A stretch of 64,000 nt of DNA from Dickeya poaceiphila (lineage in GTDB: Bacteria; Pseudomonadota; Gammaproteobacteria; Enterobacterales; Enterobacteriaceae). The translations under genes and the position numbers were made by a program. The notes under the pieces were generated by a model. The model had not been told where the DNA came from. It did not search any database and was given only the letters and a program-made list of their open reading frames with translations. Of this stretch, positions 1-13,657 are shown piece after piece. The stretch spans positions 2,852,001 through 2,916,000 of the forward strand of contig NZ_CP042220.2 of NCBI RefSeq assembly GCF_007858975.2. Direction: 5' to 3'. Positions within the stretch are counted from its first letter, which is position 1. Each line of letters opens with the position of its first letter.

Positions 1-800
1 ACCGTCTGCTGTCAAAAATGCCGACCGTGGCGGCGATGTGTTACAAATACTCCATTGGTCAGCCGTTCGTGTATCCGCGCAATGACCTGTCCTACTCTGG
101 TAACTTCCTGCGTATGATGTTTGCAACGCCGTGCGAAGAGTATGTCGTGAATCCGGTGCTGGAACGCGCCATGGACCGCATTCTGATTCTTCATGCAGAC
201 CATGAGCAGAACGCTTCCACCTCCACCGTGCGTACCGCCGGGTCTTCCGGTGCCAACCCATTCGCCTGTATCGCCGCGGGCATCGCTTCGCTATGGGGAC
301 CGGCTCACGGCGGCGCCAACGAAGCCTGTCTGCGCATGTTGGAAGAGATCAGCTCGGTTGAGCATATTCCAGAATTCATCAAACGCGCCAAGGACAAGAA
401 CGACTCGTTCCGCCTGATGGGCTTTGGTCACCGTGTGTACAAGAATTACGACCCGCGCGCCACCGTTATGCGCCAGACCTGCCACGAAGTGCTTAAAGAA
501 CTGGGTACCAAAGATGACTTACTGGAAGTGGCGATGGAGCTGGAAAACATCGCACTGAACGACCCGTACTTCATCGAGCGCAAACTTTACCCGAACGTAG
601 ACTTCTACTCCGGCATTATCCTGAAAGCCATGGGAATTCCGTCTACCATGTTTACGGTGATTTTTGCTATGGCACGTACCGTCGGCTGGATTGCTCACTG
701 GAGCGAAATGCACGACGAAGGGCTGAAGATTGCTCGTCCGCGTCAGTTGTATACCGGTCATGCCGAGCGCGATTTCACGCCATTAACGACCAAACCTTAA
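1..800 (+). CDS. gltA: Citrate synthase, 3' part
   Basis: Type II (hexameric, NADH-sensitive) citrate synthase, which condenses oxaloacetate and acetyl-CoA as the first step of the TCA cycle in the cytoplasm. Only about the last 265 residues of an expected ~427 are in the window; the reading frame is open from base 3 and the start lies upstream. Visible family signatures are the [10 protein letters not shown] block with a catalytic His, GPAHGGANE with the second catalytic His, the [14 protein letters not shown] block and the Asp in the NVDFYSG segment. It is followed 32 bases later by a strong intrinsic terminator. It is intact as far as seen. The call rests on near-identity to E. coli GltA as recalled. 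Confidence 0.97.
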   Translation, partial: RLLSKMPTVAAMCYKYSIGQPFVYPRNDLSYSGNFLRMMFATPCEEYVVNPVLERAMDRILILHADHEQNASTSTVRTAGSSGANPFACIAAGIASLWGPAHGGANEACLRMLEEISSVEHIPEFIKRAKDKNDSFRLMGFGHRVYKNYDPRATVMRQTCHEVLKELGTKDDLLEVAMELENIALNDPYFIERKLYPNVDFYSGIILKAMGIPSTMFTVIFAMARTVGWIAHWSEMHDEGLKIARPRQLYTGHAERDFTPLTTKP

Positions 801-832
801 GCACAACGGCGCTATCTGCATACCAGATACTC

Positions 833-860
833 AGGTCGGGTTTTTTACCCGACCTTTTTT
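833..860 (+). terminator. Intrinsic terminator after gltA
   Basis: Perfect 8-bp stem AGGTCGGG / CCCGACCT around a seven-base T-rich loop, followed by a run of six T. It lies between convergent gltA and pxpA. The A-run on the other side is short, so it probably serves mainly gltA. Confidence 0.9.
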
Positions 861-921
861 AAAAGTGAAATATAGACATCTCGCCTTTCAGCCACAGAAA
901 AAGCTGGCCATTATTTCCTGA

Positions 922-1659
922 TTATCGGGCCATAACCTGTATGCCGTACTGAACAAAACTTTCCCGTAGCCGACGGGCAAAGCTCAGCGCATGAGCATTG
1001 TCACCATGCAAACAAACGGTTTCTGCCTGCACCGCAACCCAACTGCCGTTACTGGCACGAACCCGCTGACGCTGCACCATTTCCAGTGTCTGAGCCAGCG
1101 CCAACTCGTCACTACTGATCACAGCAGCAGGCTGATCACGCGGCACCAGCGAACCATCGGCCTGATAGTTACGGTCAGCGAAAACCTCCTGACGGGTTTT
1201 CAGTCCGGCGCGTTTACCGGCACGAATCAGCTCACTCCCCGCCAGCCCGACCAGACATAACGACGGATCAACTGCCGCCACCGCATGGGCAATGGCCTCT
1301 GCCAGCGCGGGGTCGCGCGCCGCCTGATTGTAGAGCATACCGTGGGGTTTGACGTGAAACAGGCGTGCGCCTTCTGCTTTGATAATCGCTGCCAGCGCGC
1401 CAATTTGGTATAGCACCTGTGCATAAACCGTTTCCGGCGGCACATTCATCGCCGATCGACCGAAGTTTTCACGGTCAAAAAAACTTGGGTGAGCGCCAAT
1501 TGCTACACCATACTGAATAGCCCAGCGCACTGACTGACGCATCATGTCAGCATCGCCGGCATGAAAACCGCAGGCGATATTAGCAGAGGAAACCAGTTGT
1601 AACAGCGCCTCGTCATGTTGGCCGCCCTCTCCCAAATCAGCATTCAAATCAATTACCAT
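922..1659 (-). CDS. pxpA: 5-oxoprolinase subunit PxpA (LamB/YcsF family)
   Basis: Subunit A of the three-part ATP-dependent 5-oxoprolinase PxpABC, which opens 5-oxoproline (pyroglutamate), a damage product of glutamine and glutamate, back to glutamate. The product has 245 residues, the usual length, and starts [12 protein letters not shown] with the family blocks [34 protein letters not shown] and CLHGDNAHA. An in-frame extension of 45 residues upstream has no family similarity and lies inside pxpC, so the ATG at 1659 is chosen. It overlaps the pxpC stop by 11 bases, indicating translational coupling. In E. coli nei follows this gene; here convergent gltA follows. Confidence 0.95.
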   Translation of the reverse strand: MVIDLNADLGEGGQHDEALLQLVSSANIACGFHAGDADMMRQSVRWAIQYGVAIGAHPSFFDRENFGRSAMNVPPETVYAQVLYQIGALAAIIKAEGARLFHVKPHGMLYNQAARDPALAEAIAHAVAAVDPSLCLVGLAGSELIRAGKRAGLKTRQEVFADRNYQADGSLVPRDQPAAVISSDELALAQTLEMVQRQRVRASNGSWVAVQAETVCLHGDNAHALSFARRLRESFVQYGIQVMAR

Positions 1660-2578
1660 GTAGCCTCCAAGCCAATTGTTCCAGATAGCGGTGCTGCTCT
1701 TGTAATGCTCGCTGTGCCTCATCCAGAGAACAACGAATAAAGTGAACCGGTTCACCCAGGCGCAACTGCGCCATGTTGTACAAGTCAGCTTCAATCACAC
1801 AGCCAATGCGTGGATAGCCGCCAGTCGTTTGAGCATCGGCCATCAGCACAATCGGCTTACCGCTGTGCGGCACCTGAATAACCCCTGGTAGCAGACCATG
1901 CGACAACATTTCCCGTGGTTTTTCAAGCATCAACGCCGGCCCCAACAGACGATACCCCATACGGTTGCTCTGTGGGCTAAGATGCCAGCCAGTACGCCAG
2001 AAATTGTCACGCGCCGCTTCACTGAACGCCTGATACTCCGGCCCTGGCAATACACGTACCCGATTGCTGAACAGTAGTTGCTTAACCCCGACAGAACGGC
2101 CAGGCAAACGCCACGGTTTTCCCAGTGGCAAGGTATCGCCATCCGCCAGTGGGCGTCCTTCCAGTCCACCGATTCTGGCGTTGAGATCGGTACTGCGCGA
2201 ACCGAGCACTTCCGGCACCGCAATACCGCCAGACACCGCCAGATAACTGCGCATCCCATTGCGCGGCGATCGCAGACGCAGTGTCTGCCCCTTTTGTACA
2301 GCGAAGCACCACCCGGTCCACAACGTTTTACCATCCAGTACCGCGTGGCAGTCTGCACCGGTCAACGCTATCCAGCACGGCGTGGTAAATGTGACCACCA
2401 GTTGCCCCAGTGTAATTTCCAGCGCCGCCGCGTTCGTTTCATTCCCCACCAACAGATTGGCAAGTGTTAGCGCCGGGCTATCCAGCGCGCCGCACTGGCT
2501 GATGCCTAATTGTCGCCACCCCGTACGCCCAAGATCCTGGACCGTGGTCTGCAATCCTGCCCGGATAACTTTCAGCAT
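1649..2578 (-). CDS. pxpC: 5-oxoprolinase subunit PxpC (biotin-dependent carboxyltransferase-like)
   Basis: Formerly YbgK; 309 residues, full length. It belongs to the family related to the C-terminal half of allophanate hydrolase and urea carboxylase (AHS2). Together with PxpA and PxpB it hydrolyses 5-oxoproline to glutamate with ATP. Typical blocks seen are [19 protein letters not shown] near the N terminus, [19 protein letters not shown] in the middle and [19 protein letters not shown] near the C terminus. It overlaps pxpB by 7 bases upstream and pxpA by 11 bases downstream, so the three subunits are read as one coupled unit on the minus strand. Confidence 0.95.
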   Translation of the reverse strand: MLKVIRAGLQTTVQDLGRTGWRQLGISQCGALDSPALTLANLLVGNETNAAALEITLGQLVVTFTTPCWIALTGADCHAVLDGKTLWTGWCFAVQKGQTLRLRSPRNGMRSYLAVSGGIAVPEVLGSRSTDLNARIGGLEGRPLADGDTLPLGKPWRLPGRSVGVKQLLFSNRVRVLPGPEYQAFSEAARDNFWRTGWHLSPQSNRMGYRLLGPALMLEKPREMLSHGLLPGVIQVPHSGKPIVLMADAQTTGGYPRIGCVIEADLYNMAQLRLGEPVHFIRCSLDEAQRALQEQHRYLEQLAWRLHGN

Positions 2579-3231
2579 ACGCCCTCCCGCTGGGGTACGA
2601 AACGCACCCGGTCCCCCGGTTTGAGCAGCGTAGGCGGCGTTTGCATCGGCTGGAACAACGCCAGCGAGGTGCGGCCAATCAACTGCCAGCCACCCGGTGT
2701 GCTGAGTGGATAAACACCGGTCTGGCTGCCGCCGATGCCTACCGAACCGGCAGGCACCTGCAGGCGTGGTTCGGCGCGGCGCGGTGTAGACAGTGCCTCA
2801 TCCAACCCGCCAAGATAGGGGAAGCCGGGCTGGAAACCGAGGAAATAGACCACATAACGCCCGGCGGCATGACGCTCCACCACCTGTTGCGCAGTCATGC
2901 CACAGTGTTCCGCCACGACATTCAAGTCTGGCCCGTGTTCGCCGCCATAGATTACCGGAATGTCTACCTCACGCTGTTGCACGTCGGTAAGCGAGTCACT
3001 CTCTTCCCACCAGCGTTGCAGCCGCTCAATAGCATCCAGCGCCTGTTGAGCAGGGTTCCTGAGCACCACCGTCAGGTTGTTCATGCCGGGAATCACCTCG
3101 CTGACATCATCGTGCCCGGTCAAACGCTCCGCCAGTCCCCAGATCCGCTGCTGGCTTTCCAGCCTCAGCGGTGGTTCCAGCTCCAACACCACCGTTCTCT
3201 CACCCAATAAATAACAGCGTGCGCGTTGCAT
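2572..3231 (-). CDS. pxpB: 5-oxoprolinase subunit PxpB (KipI/allophanate hydrolase family)
   Basis: Formerly YbgJ; 219 residues, matching the E. coli length. It is homologous to Bacillus KipI and to allophanate hydrolase subunit 1 (AHS1). Visible blocks are [39 protein letters not shown], a [19 protein letters not shown] segment and [12 protein letters not shown] near the C terminus, all typical of the family. It is the first of the three pxp genes on the minus strand and lies 63 bases after the ybgI stop, so ybgI may be co-transcribed as in E. coli. The ATG at 3231 follows a TTTTCC-rich stretch whose complement GGAGGAAAAA is a strong ribosome-binding site. Confidence 0.95.
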   Translation of the reverse strand: MQRARCYLLGERTVVLELEPPLRLESQQRIWGLAERLTGHDDVSEVIPGMNNLTVVLRNPAQQALDAIERLQRWWEESDSLTDVQQREVDIPVIYGGEHGPDLNVVAEHCGMTAQQVVERHAAGRYVVYFLGFQPGFPYLGGLDEALSTPRRAEPRLQVPAGSVGIGGSQTGVYPLSTPGGWQLIGRTSLALFQPMQTPPTLLKPGDRVRFVPQREGVC

Positions 3232-3294
3232 TTTTCCTCCCGCCTGATGTCATCTGCCTCATTCCGCTATCGCATCATGTACGTCCAGCCTCAA

Positions 3295-4038
3295 TTACGC
3301 CGGATTGGGGATATCAATAAATGTCACCTCAACGCCGTGTTGCGACGCCAGCCACTCGCCTAATGCGCGGATACCGGCTCGCTCGGTTGCATGATGACCG
3401 GCAGCATAGAAATGCAGCCCCATTTCACGGGCGGTATGGATGGTTTTTTCCGACACTTCGCCGGTGATAAAAGCATCAACGCCAAAATCAGCCGCCTGAT
3501 CGATAAAGCTTTGCCCGCCGCCGGTACACCAGGCAATACGCCGGATCTGCGCAGGCGCATGGTCGCCGCAATGCAGAACCGGTCGCTCCAGCACCGTTTC
3601 CAGCCTGTGACGTAAATCGTCACCGCTGCAAGGCTCGGCCAGTTCACCGTATGGCAACAGCGACTCAATTTCCCCCTGCACCCGAATATCCAGCATCACC
3701 GCCAGCCGGGCGTTGTTGCCCACGTCCGGGTGGGCATCCAGCGGCAGGTGGTAACCATACAGGTTGAGGTCATTCGCCAGCAGGGTTTTCAGGCGCTGAC
3801 GTTTCATGCCGCGTATCACCGCCGGTTCGTTGCGCCAGAAATAGCCGTGATGTACCAGCACCGCATCAGCCTGCTGCGCTACAGCGGCGTCCAGCAATGC
3901 CTGGCAGGCAGTGACGCCGGTGACAATACGCCGCACCTCGCTGCGCCCTTCCACCTGTAACCCATTAGGGCCGTAGTCCTGAAACGCCGCCACATTGAGA
4001 AAGCCGTTAATCAGGCTTTCCAGTTCAGTATTACGCAT
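3295..4038 (-). CDS. ybgI: Nif3-like dinuclear metal-centre protein YbgI
   Basis: GTP cyclohydrolase I type 2 / Nif3 family protein of 247 residues, exactly the E. coli length. The family folds as a toroidal hexamer with a two-metal site; the cellular reaction is not settled. Metal-binding motifs are visible: VLVHHGYFWRNE and HLPLDAHPDVGNN in the N-terminal half, and FYAAGHHATERAGIRAL with FIDIPNPA at the C terminus. The open frame extends 94 codons further upstream into phrB, but homology (MRNTELESLIN) and position fix the ATG at 4038. It lies 31 bases after the phrB stop and before pxpB. E. coli carries dtpD between phr and ybgI; it is absent here. Confidence 0.93.
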   Translation of the reverse strand: MRNTELESLINGFLNVAAFQDYGPNGLQVEGRSEVRRIVTGVTACQALLDAAVAQQADAVLVHHGYFWRNEPAVIRGMKRQRLKTLLANDLNLYGYHLPLDAHPDVGNNARLAVMLDIRVQGEIESLLPYGELAEPCSGDDLRHRLETVLERPVLHCGDHAPAQIRRIAWCTGGGQSFIDQAADFGVDAFITGEVSEKTIHTAREMGLHFYAAGHHATERAGIRALGEWLASQHGVEVTFIDIPNPA

Positions 4039-4069
4039 AGTTTTGTGCTCCTTGTGTCTGTTGTGGCGA

Positions 4070-5500
<1,431 letters not shown>

Positions 5501-5778
5501 GAACCATCCTTAACGTACTGCTGAAAAATAAGTGCCCATACCGTAACCGCAGCGCCTGCGGGTAAGAATCGGAGTCGCGCTGCTGCCCGACAGTCATGGT
5601 ATCTCCTTGATTAAAAGAGAATGCTATCGCAATAGCATAGCCTGTGACAGCTACGCAGAGGAAGGAGGTCAGATAGTCAGCAAAAGAGACAGGAAAAGAG
5701 ACAGAAAAAAGAGAAGAGCGCTAACAACCGCACGGAAGAAAAAACAGCCACAGGTGGCTTCCCTGAGCGGATAGTCAA
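5501..5778. other. Intergenic region between ybfA and phrB
   Basis: 278 bases, purine-rich around 5660-5720 (repeated GAGACAG units). It contains a perfect 7-bp hairpin ATGCTAT-CGCA-ATAGCAT at 5621-5638, just upstream of the strong ribosome-binding site described at 5597, and the ybfA terminator. No conserved gene is seen. Confidence 0.5.
5737..5760 (-). terminator. Intrinsic terminator after ybfA
   Basis: On the minus strand a short stem AGCCA-CCTG-TGGCT is followed by GTTTTTTC, directly after the ybfA stop. The stem is short (5-6 bp) but the U-run is good. Confidence 0.6.
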
Positions 5779-5985
5779 TCAGTAAAAATAGCTGGCAGCA
5801 TGTTCAGACTGTTCCAGCCACACCGGCTTGTCGCTGGTCTTAAGCCAGACGCGATGCAAGTAGCTATAAAAACGAGCGCGACCACGCCAGAACACCATCA
5901 CCGGCAACGCCGCCAGACCAAGCAGCACTACAGCGGTTCGACGCAGAACGACCCGGTACCAGGGATAAATAACATAGGACATCAT
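5779..5985 (-). CDS. ybfA: YbfA family small membrane protein
   Basis: 68 residues, the same length as E. coli YbfA, whose C-terminal half ([20 protein letters not shown]) is nearly identical. One hydrophobic segment (about residues 11-30, [19 protein letters not shown]) suggests a single membrane span; the function is unknown. The ATG at 5985 has an AGGAG five bases upstream. It is divergent from kdpF, as in E. coli, so the 436 bases between them hold both promoters. Confidence 0.88.
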   Translation of the reverse strand: MMSYVIYPWYRVVLRRTAVVLLGLAALPVMVFWRGRARFYSYLHRVWLKTSDKPVWLEQSEHAASYFY

Positions 5986-6421
5986 AGCGGCTCCTGATTA
6001 AAGGGTTATCTCTGATTAAATTTTACACTCATCGGACCAGATAACAACACAGAAATTGACTATTTTTTCATACTCATCAATAAGTTAAATTTTAGTTAAT
6101 TTTTTCGCCACCCAAAGTTAAATGTAATTATACGGACCCAATATGTCAGACAGACTGTCAGTACCGGTGGGCCATCCTCCGCTCCTGTACCTCGCTCTGG
6201 CCTATCAATAGCCTAACTGACGTATTTTTCACCATTTTTATATTTTTTTTACGCTCACCCCACGGAAATTTGCACCTTCTTTTTTCTACTCTGCGTAGCC
6301 TGAGCGCTGTAGGAAGAATCTCATTTTCAAGCGTATAGAACCGGCCAGATGCCGTTGCGCGGTAAGTTTGAACCGTGGGAAACGACCGGATGATAGTTTG
6401 TCAACACCGTTGGAGGTGACT
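5986..6421. other. kdp/ybfA divergent intergenic region
   Basis: 436 bases without a gene. The ybfA-proximal half is AT-rich; the kdp-proximal part carries a KdpE-like T-tract site and a leader of about 130 bases before kdpF. No other conserved element was recognised. Confidence 0.6.
6233..6265 (+). promoter_or_regulatory. Probable KdpE-binding site upstream of kdpFABC
   Basis: The stretch ATTTTTATATTTTTTTTACG followed by CTCACCCC closely resembles the KdpE operator of E. coli (T-tract, then a C-rich part) and sits about 160-190 bases before kdpF. Phosphorylated KdpE would activate transcription here under potassium limitation. The assignment is by recalled resemblance; the exact -10/-35 of the promoter is not clear. 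Confidence 0.6.
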
Positions 6422-6511
6422 GTGAATATTGGCTTGGTGGCAGGCGGTATACTGGTGGTACTGCTGCTGGTTTACCTTTTCTATGCATTGCTCAACGCGG
6501 AGGAATTCTGA
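6422..6511 (+). CDS. kdpF: Potassium-transporting ATPase small subunit KdpF
   Basis: 29-residue hydrophobic peptide, the same length as E. coli KdpF, with one membrane span ([21 protein letters not shown]) and the conserved end NAEEF. It stabilises the KdpFABC potassium pump in the inner membrane. Start is GTG at 6422, preceded by GGAGGTGACT. The stop overlaps the kdpA ATG by one base (TGATG), so the two are translationally coupled. Confidence 0.92.
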   Translation: MNIGLVAGGILVVLLLVYLFYALLNAEEF

Positions 6512-8196
6512 TGCCCAGCGATGCTTTTTTATTGATCGTCAGTCTGTTTGCGATCTTATTGGTGCTGGCACAGCCGCTTGGCCAGTTTATGGCCCGGCTG
6601 GTAGAAGGCGAAACCGGCGTATTGCAGCGCTACGAGCTGAACGTGGCCCGGCTATGTGGCTTTTCAACCCGCGAAATGAAGTGGCAACACTACGCCATCT
6701 CGATTCTGGCGTTCAACCTGTTGGGCATCGCACTGCTGTTCGTGATGTTGATGTATCAGGACAGGTTACCGCTGAATCCACAGCAAATGCCGGGCCTGTC
6801 ATGGCATCTGGCGCTCAACACCGCGATAAGTTTTGTGACCAACACCAACTGGCAGGCTTACAGCGGAGAAAACACCCTCAGCTATTTCAGCCAGATGGTG
6901 GGGCTAACGGTACAGAACTTTCTGTCCGCCGCCACCGGCATCGCAGTAGCTTTTGTACTGATGCGCGCGTTTGCCCGCCGCACCACCCAGGAACTGGGCA
7001 ACGCCTGGCTGGATCTGTTGCGCATCACTCTGTATCTGTTGCTGCCGATTTCACTGCTGCTCAGCCTGTTTTTCATCAGTCAGGGGAGCATCCAGAACTT
7101 CCTGCCTTATCAGCATCTCACCACGCTGGAAGGCGCATCACAGGTGCTGCCGATGGGACCGTTGGCCTCACAGGAAGCGATTAAAATGCTGGGCACCAAC
7201 GGCGGCGGCTTTTTCGGCGCTAACTCAGCGCATCCATTCGAAAACCCGAATGCGTTGACCAACTTCGTGCAGATGTTGTTCATGCTGCTGATCCCCGCCG
7301 CGTTGTGCTTTACCTTTGGCCGGGTAGTGAATGACCGCCGTCAGGGGCATACCTTACTATGGGCCATGTCACTGATGCTGATTGTCGCTACCACGGTAGT
7401 CATGTACGCCGAAGTCAGCGGCAACCCGCATCTGTTATCACTGGGTGCAGACAGCGCACAAAATCTGGAAGGAAAAGAGTCTCGCTTTGGCGTGCTGGCA
7501 TCAGCTTTTTTCGCGGCTATCACGACGGCAACATCCTCCGGCGCAGTCAACGCCATGCATGATTCGTTCACCGCGCTGGGCGGCCTGATCCCAATGTGGT
7601 TGATGCAGATTGGCGAAGTGATCTTCGGTGGTGTGGGTTCCGGTTTCTACGGCATGTTAGTGTTCGTGCTACTGACGGTATTTATCGCCGGGCTGATGAT
7701 TGGCCGCACCCCAGAGTATCTTGGTAAGAAAATCGAAGCCTGGGAAATGAAGATGGCGGCACTGGCGATTCTGATTACCCCGGCACTGGTATTGCTGGGC
7801 ACCGCGCTGGCACTCAGTACCGAAGCGGGTCGCGCGGGTATTCTGAACCCTGGGGCGCACGGTTTTAGCGAAGTGCTGTATGCCTATTCCTCTGCTGCCA
7901 ACAATAACGGCAGCGCCTTTGGCGGTCTCAACGTCAACACCCCGTTTTACAACCTGACGCTCGGCATCACGATGCTGCTGGGGCGTTTCTCATCGCTGAT
8001 TCCAGTACTGGCGATTGCCGGTTCGCTGGCGGCGAAAAAACGCCAGCCGGAAACCAAAGGGTCGCTGTCTACTCGTGGCCCGCTATTCATCAGCTTGCTG
8101 ATCGTCATCATTTTGCTGATCAGCGCACTGAACTTTATCCCTGCTCTGGCACTGGGTCCTGTTGCCGAGCAGTTACAGTCAAGTCTGGTTCACTGA
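6511..8196 (+). CDS. kdpA: Potassium-transporting ATPase channel-like subunit KdpA
   Basis: Potassium-selective subunit of the KdpFABC P-type ATPase, which scavenges K+ at micromolar levels. 561 residues (E. coli 557), about ten membrane spans arranged as four pore-loop repeats. The four selectivity-filter regions are recognisable: [47 protein letters not shown] and [13 protein letters not shown]. It overlaps kdpF by one base and is 14 bases from kdpB. Expression is expected to depend on the KdpDE pair encoded downstream. Confidence 0.97.
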   Translation: MPSDAFLLIVSLFAILLVLAQPLGQFMARLVEGETGVLQRYELNVARLCGFSTREMKWQHYAISILAFNLLGIALLFVMLMYQDRLPLNPQQMPGLSWHLALNTAISFVTNTNWQAYSGENTLSYFSQMVGLTVQNFLSAATGIAVAFVLMRAFARRTTQELGNAWLDLLRITLYLLLPISLLLSLFFISQGSIQNFLPYQHLTTLEGASQVLPMGPLASQEAIKMLGTNGGGFFGANSAHPFENPNALTNFVQMLFMLLIPAALCFTFGRVVNDRRQGHTLLWAMSLMLIVATTVVMYAEVSGNPHLLSLGADSAQNLEGKESRFGVLASAFFAAITTATSSGAVNAMHDSFTALGGLIPMWLMQIGEVIFGGVGSGFYGMLVFVLLTVFIAGLMIGRTPEYLGKKIEAWEMKMAALAILITPALVLLGTALALSTEAGRAGILNPGAHGFSEVLYAYSSAANNNGSAFGGLNVNTPFYNLTLGITMLLGRFSSLIPVLAIAGSLAAKKRQPETKGSLSTRGPLFISLLIVIILLISALNFIPALALGPVAEQLQSSLVH

Positions 8197-8210
8197 GCCG
8201 GAGAAAAAAG

Positions 8211-10277
<2,067 letters not shown>

Positions 10278-10292
10278 CCGAAGGTAATCATC

Positions 10293-10868
10293 ATGAATTA
10301 TATCCGTTCTTCTCTGGTGTTATTACTGCTGATGACCCTGGTAACCGGCGTTGGTTATCCGTTGCTGGTCACCGCATTGGGGCAATCGCTGTTTCCGGCG
10401 CAGGCCAGTGGGTCCCTGGTATACCGGCAGGGCAAGCCGGTTGGTTCAGAGCTGATTGGGCAAGCGTTCAGCCGTAACGGATACTTCCAGGGTCGCCCGT
10501 CCGCTACCTCGGACAGCGCCTACAACACCATGGCATCAGGCGGCAGCAACCTTGCCGTCAGTAACCCGGCGCTGGACAAAGCCGTCAGCCAAAACGTAGC
10601 GGCCTGGCAACAGCGTCATGGTGACAACGATGCCGTACCGGTGGACCTGGTCACGGCATCGGCCAGTGGTCTGGACCCACATATTTCAGTCGATGCGGCG
10701 GTCTATCAGGCCGGTCTGGTCGCAAAAGCACGCGGCCTGTCGCTGGACCAGGTGGTGCAATTAATCAATCGCTATACCTACACGCCACGGCCCGCATTTA
10801 TCGGTACGTCAGTGGTGAATGTCGTAGAATTGAATATGGCGTTGGACCAGCTTAAACCGCTACCCTGA
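10293..10868 (+). CDS. kdpC: Potassium-transporting ATPase subunit KdpC
   Basis: 191 residues, one N-terminal membrane anchor (residues about 6-27) and a periplasmic domain. KdpC is needed for assembly and high ATP affinity of the Kdp pump. Family blocks present are GSELIGQAF, YFQGRPSA, DLVTASASGLDPHISVDAA and the C-terminal RPAFIGTSVVNVVELNMALD. It is the last structural gene; kdpD begins 57 bases further on, a slightly larger gap than within kdpFABC. Confidence 0.96.
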   Translation: MNYIRSSLVLLLLMTLVTGVGYPLLVTALGQSLFPAQASGSLVYRQGKPVGSELIGQAFSRNGYFQGRPSATSDSAYNTMASGGSNLAVSNPALDKAVSQNVAAWQQRHGDNDAVPVDLVTASASGLDPHISVDAAVYQAGLVAKARGLSLDQVVQLINRYTYTPRPAFIGTSVVNVVELNMALDQLKPLP

Positions 10869-10925
10869 TTAAGGAACCACGTTAACGTCAGGGCACAGTA
10901 ATGACCGATAAGGAACAGAACAGAA

Positions 10926-13655
10926 ATGACCGACGAGGAACAACGTCGCCCCGACCCGGATAGCCTGCTGAGCCAGATTGAGGAACAACCGCGCGGCAAA
11001 CTGAAAATCTTCTTCGGAGCCTGCGCCGGCGTAGGTAAAACCTACGCCATGTTGCAGGAAGCGCAACGCCTGAAAGCACAAGGGCTGGATGTACTGGTCG
11101 GCGTAGTGGAAACCCACGGGCGCAGCGAAACCGCCGCACTGGTGGAAGGCTTGCCATACCTGCCGATGAAGAAAATCAGCCATTATGGCCGCCATCATCA
11201 TGAATTCGATCTGGATGCGGCGCTGGCACGCTGCCCGGCGCTGATCCTGATCGACGAACTGGCGCACAGCAACATTCGCGGCTCCCGTCATCCCAAACGC
11301 TGGCAGGACGTACAGGAGCTGTTGGATGCCGGTATCGACGTGTTCACGACCGTCAACGTACAGCATCTGGAAAGCCTCAACGATATCGTTGGCGGCGTCA
11401 CCGGCATCCGGGTGCGGGAAACCGTACCCGACCCGATTTTTGACGATGCCAACGAAGTGGTGCTGGTGGATCTGCCGCCTGACGACCTGCGCCAGCGACT
11501 CAACGAAGGCAAAGTCTACCTGCCCATGCAGGCAGAACGCGCCATCGAAAATTTCTTTCGCAAAGGCAACCTGCTCGCCTTACGCGAACTGGCGCTCAGG
11601 CGTATGGCAGACCGGGTGGACGATCAAATGCGGGCGATGCGTGCCAGCCAGGGGCGTGAGCGGGTCTGGCATACCCGCGACGCCATCTTGCTGTGCATCG
11701 GTCGTGGTGTGGGCAACGAAAAACTGGTTCGCACCGCCGCCCGACTGGCTGCCCGGCTGGGCAGCATCTGGCACGCGGTCTACGTCGAAACACCACGCTT
11801 GCATCGCCTGCCGGAAGGCGAACGACGCGCTATTCTGCGCGCGCTGAAGCTGGCGCAGGATCTGGGAGCAGAAACCGCAACGCTCTCTGATCCGTCGGTG
11901 GAGCGCGCCGTGTTGCGCTACGCCCGCGATCATAATCTGGGTAAAATCGTGATTGGCCGTCACACCGAACAAAAACTCGGCTGGTGGCGTCGTACCCGCT
12001 TCGCCGAGAAACTCGGCAAGCTAGGACCAGACCTCGATTTGGTGGTGGTTTCGGTACAAGACGATGCCACACCGCCCCCACCCAAGACGCCGGATATCCG
12101 GGGAATAACGGACAAGTGGCGACCACAACTCTACGGTTGCGGTGTTGCCGCCCTGCTCTGTGCGTTGATCACGCTGCTGGCGCTGTGGTCGCCGTTTTCC
12201 ATGCTGGAGCCGGTCAATCTGGTAATGCTCTACCTGCTGGCGGTGGTGATTGTCGCACTGTTTTATGGCCGCTGGCCGTCGGTGTTCGCCGCTATCATCA
12301 ACGTCGCCAGTTTTGATCTGTTCTTTGTGGTGCCGAAAGGTACCTTCGCCGTCGCAGATGCGCAGTATCTGGTTACGTTTGCAGTGATGCTGACCATCGG
12401 CATTCTGGTGGGGAATCTGACCGCCGGGGTACGTTATCAGGCCCGCGTCGCCCGCTACCGAGAGCAGCGGGTGCGGCATCTGTACGAAATGTCCAAGGCG
12501 CTCAACCGCAGCCTGTCGGTCGAGGATATCGCCAAAGCCAGTCATCATTTTCTGCGTTCCACCTTTCAGGCCAAGATCGCCATTTTGCTGGCCGAACCGG
12601 TATCCTCCCCTACAGCGGAGTTGCAGCAGGTCGCGCTCGACGAACCCGATCAGTTGATCGTTGACCGGGCTATCGCCCGCTGGAGTTACGATCATGCCGC
12701 CACTGCCGGCGCGGGCACATCCACACTACCGGGCGTTCCCTATCAATTGCTGCCGCTGGCGACACCACAGCTGACTTTTGGCGTTATCGCCGTCGAGCCG
12801 AATAACGTTCGTCAATTGATGATCCCGGAACAACAACGCATGTTGGAAACCTTTACTGTACTGATCGCCAACGCACTAGAGCGCCTGCATCTGGTCAACA
12901 GCACTGAAAATGCGCGTCTGGATGCCGAACGCGAGCAACTGCGCAACTCACTGCTGGCAGCATTATCCCATGACTTACGCACGCCGCTGACGGTCCTCTT
13001 CGGTCAGGCGGAAATCCTGACGCTCAATCTGGCCTCAGAAGGTTCACCGTATGCCCCACAGGCCAGCCAGATCCGCCAACACATCCTCAGCACCACGCGT
13101 CTGGTCAACAACTTGCTGGACATGGCGCGCATCCAGTCTGACGGCTTTAATTTGCGTAAAGAGTGGCAAACGCTGGAAGAGTTGACCGGAAGTGCATTGC
13201 GGCAGTTGGAAAACTCACTGGCAAGCAATACTATTCAATTACGGTTGCCGCAGGACATGACTCTGGTGTACTGCGACGCCAGCCTGATCGAACGGGTGTT
13301 GATTAACCTGCTGGAAAACGCCATCAAATACGCAGGCGAGCAGGCAACCATTATTATCTCGGCCAGCCGGGTATCCTCATCGGTTTCTGGCGACCTGCTG
13401 GAAGTGCAGATTCAGGACAACGGTCCCGGCATTCCGGTCGGTCAGGAAAAAATGATTTTCGACAAGTTTGCCCGCGGGCATAAAGAATCCTCCATTCCCG
13501 GCGTCGGGCTGGGATTGGCGATTTGTCGGGCGATTGTGGAGATTCACGGCGGACGAATCTGGGCCACCAACGCGAATGAGGGTGGCGCAGTGTTCCATTT
13601 TACGCTGCCGCTGGGTGCGCCACCGGCGCTCGAACCTGAAGAGATGGAGTCCTGA
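10926..13655 (+). CDS. kdpD: Sensor histidine kinase KdpD
   Basis: Membrane sensor of potassium limitation and osmotic stress, 909 residues (E. coli 894). Domain order: N-terminal KdpD domain with Walker A GACAGVGKTYAML (about 32-44), a universal-stress-protein-like domain (about 250-370), four close membrane spans (about 400-495), a GAF domain (about 515-650), HisKA with the phosphorylated His682 in ALSHDLRTPLT, then HATPase with the N box NLLENAIKYA and G boxes DNGPGIP and GVGLGLAIC. It overlaps the start signals of kdpE, so sensor and regulator are translationally linked. Confidence 0.96.
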   Translation: MTDEEQRRPDPDSLLSQIEEQPRGKLKIFFGACAGVGKTYAMLQEAQRLKAQGLDVLVGVVETHGRSETAALVEGLPYLPMKKISHYGRHHHEFDLDAALARCPALILIDELAHSNIRGSRHPKRWQDVQELLDAGIDVFTTVNVQHLESLNDIVGGVTGIRVRETVPDPIFDDANEVVLVDLPPDDLRQRLNEGKVYLPMQAERAIENFFRKGNLLALRELALRRMADRVDDQMRAMRASQGRERVWHTRDAILLCIGRGVGNEKLVRTAARLAARLGSIWHAVYVETPRLHRLPEGERRAILRALKLAQDLGAETATLSDPSVERAVLRYARDHNLGKIVIGRHTEQKLGWWRRTRFAEKLGKLGPDLDLVVVSVQDDATPPPPKTPDIRGITDKWRPQLYGCGVAALLCALITLLALWSPFSMLEPVNLVMLYLLAVVIVALFYGRWPSVFAAIINVASFDLFFVVPKGTFAVADAQYLVTFAVMLTIGILVGNLTAGVRYQARVARYREQRVRHLYEMSKALNRSLSVEDIAKASHHFLRSTFQAKIAILLAEPVSSPTAELQQVALDEPDQLIVDRAIARWSYDHAATAGAGTSTLPGVPYQLLPLATPQLTFGVIAVEPNNVRQLMIPEQQRMLETFTVLIANALERLHLVNSTENARLDAEREQLRNSLLAALSHDLRTPLTVLFGQAEILTLNLASEGSPYAPQASQIRQHILSTTRLVNNLLDMARIQSDGFNLRKEWQTLEELTGSALRQLENSLASNTIQLRLPQDMTLVYCDASLIERVLINLLENAIKYAGEQATIIISASRVSSSVSGDLLEVQIQDNGPGIPVGQEKMIFDKFARGHKESSIPGVGLGLAICRAIVEIHGGRIWATNANEGGAVFHFTLPLGAPPALEPEEMES

Positions 13656-13657
13656 CC

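Noticed and set aside
12021..12695. 224-codon minus-strand frame inside kdpD
   Set aside because: Antisense to an intact kdpD; no support.
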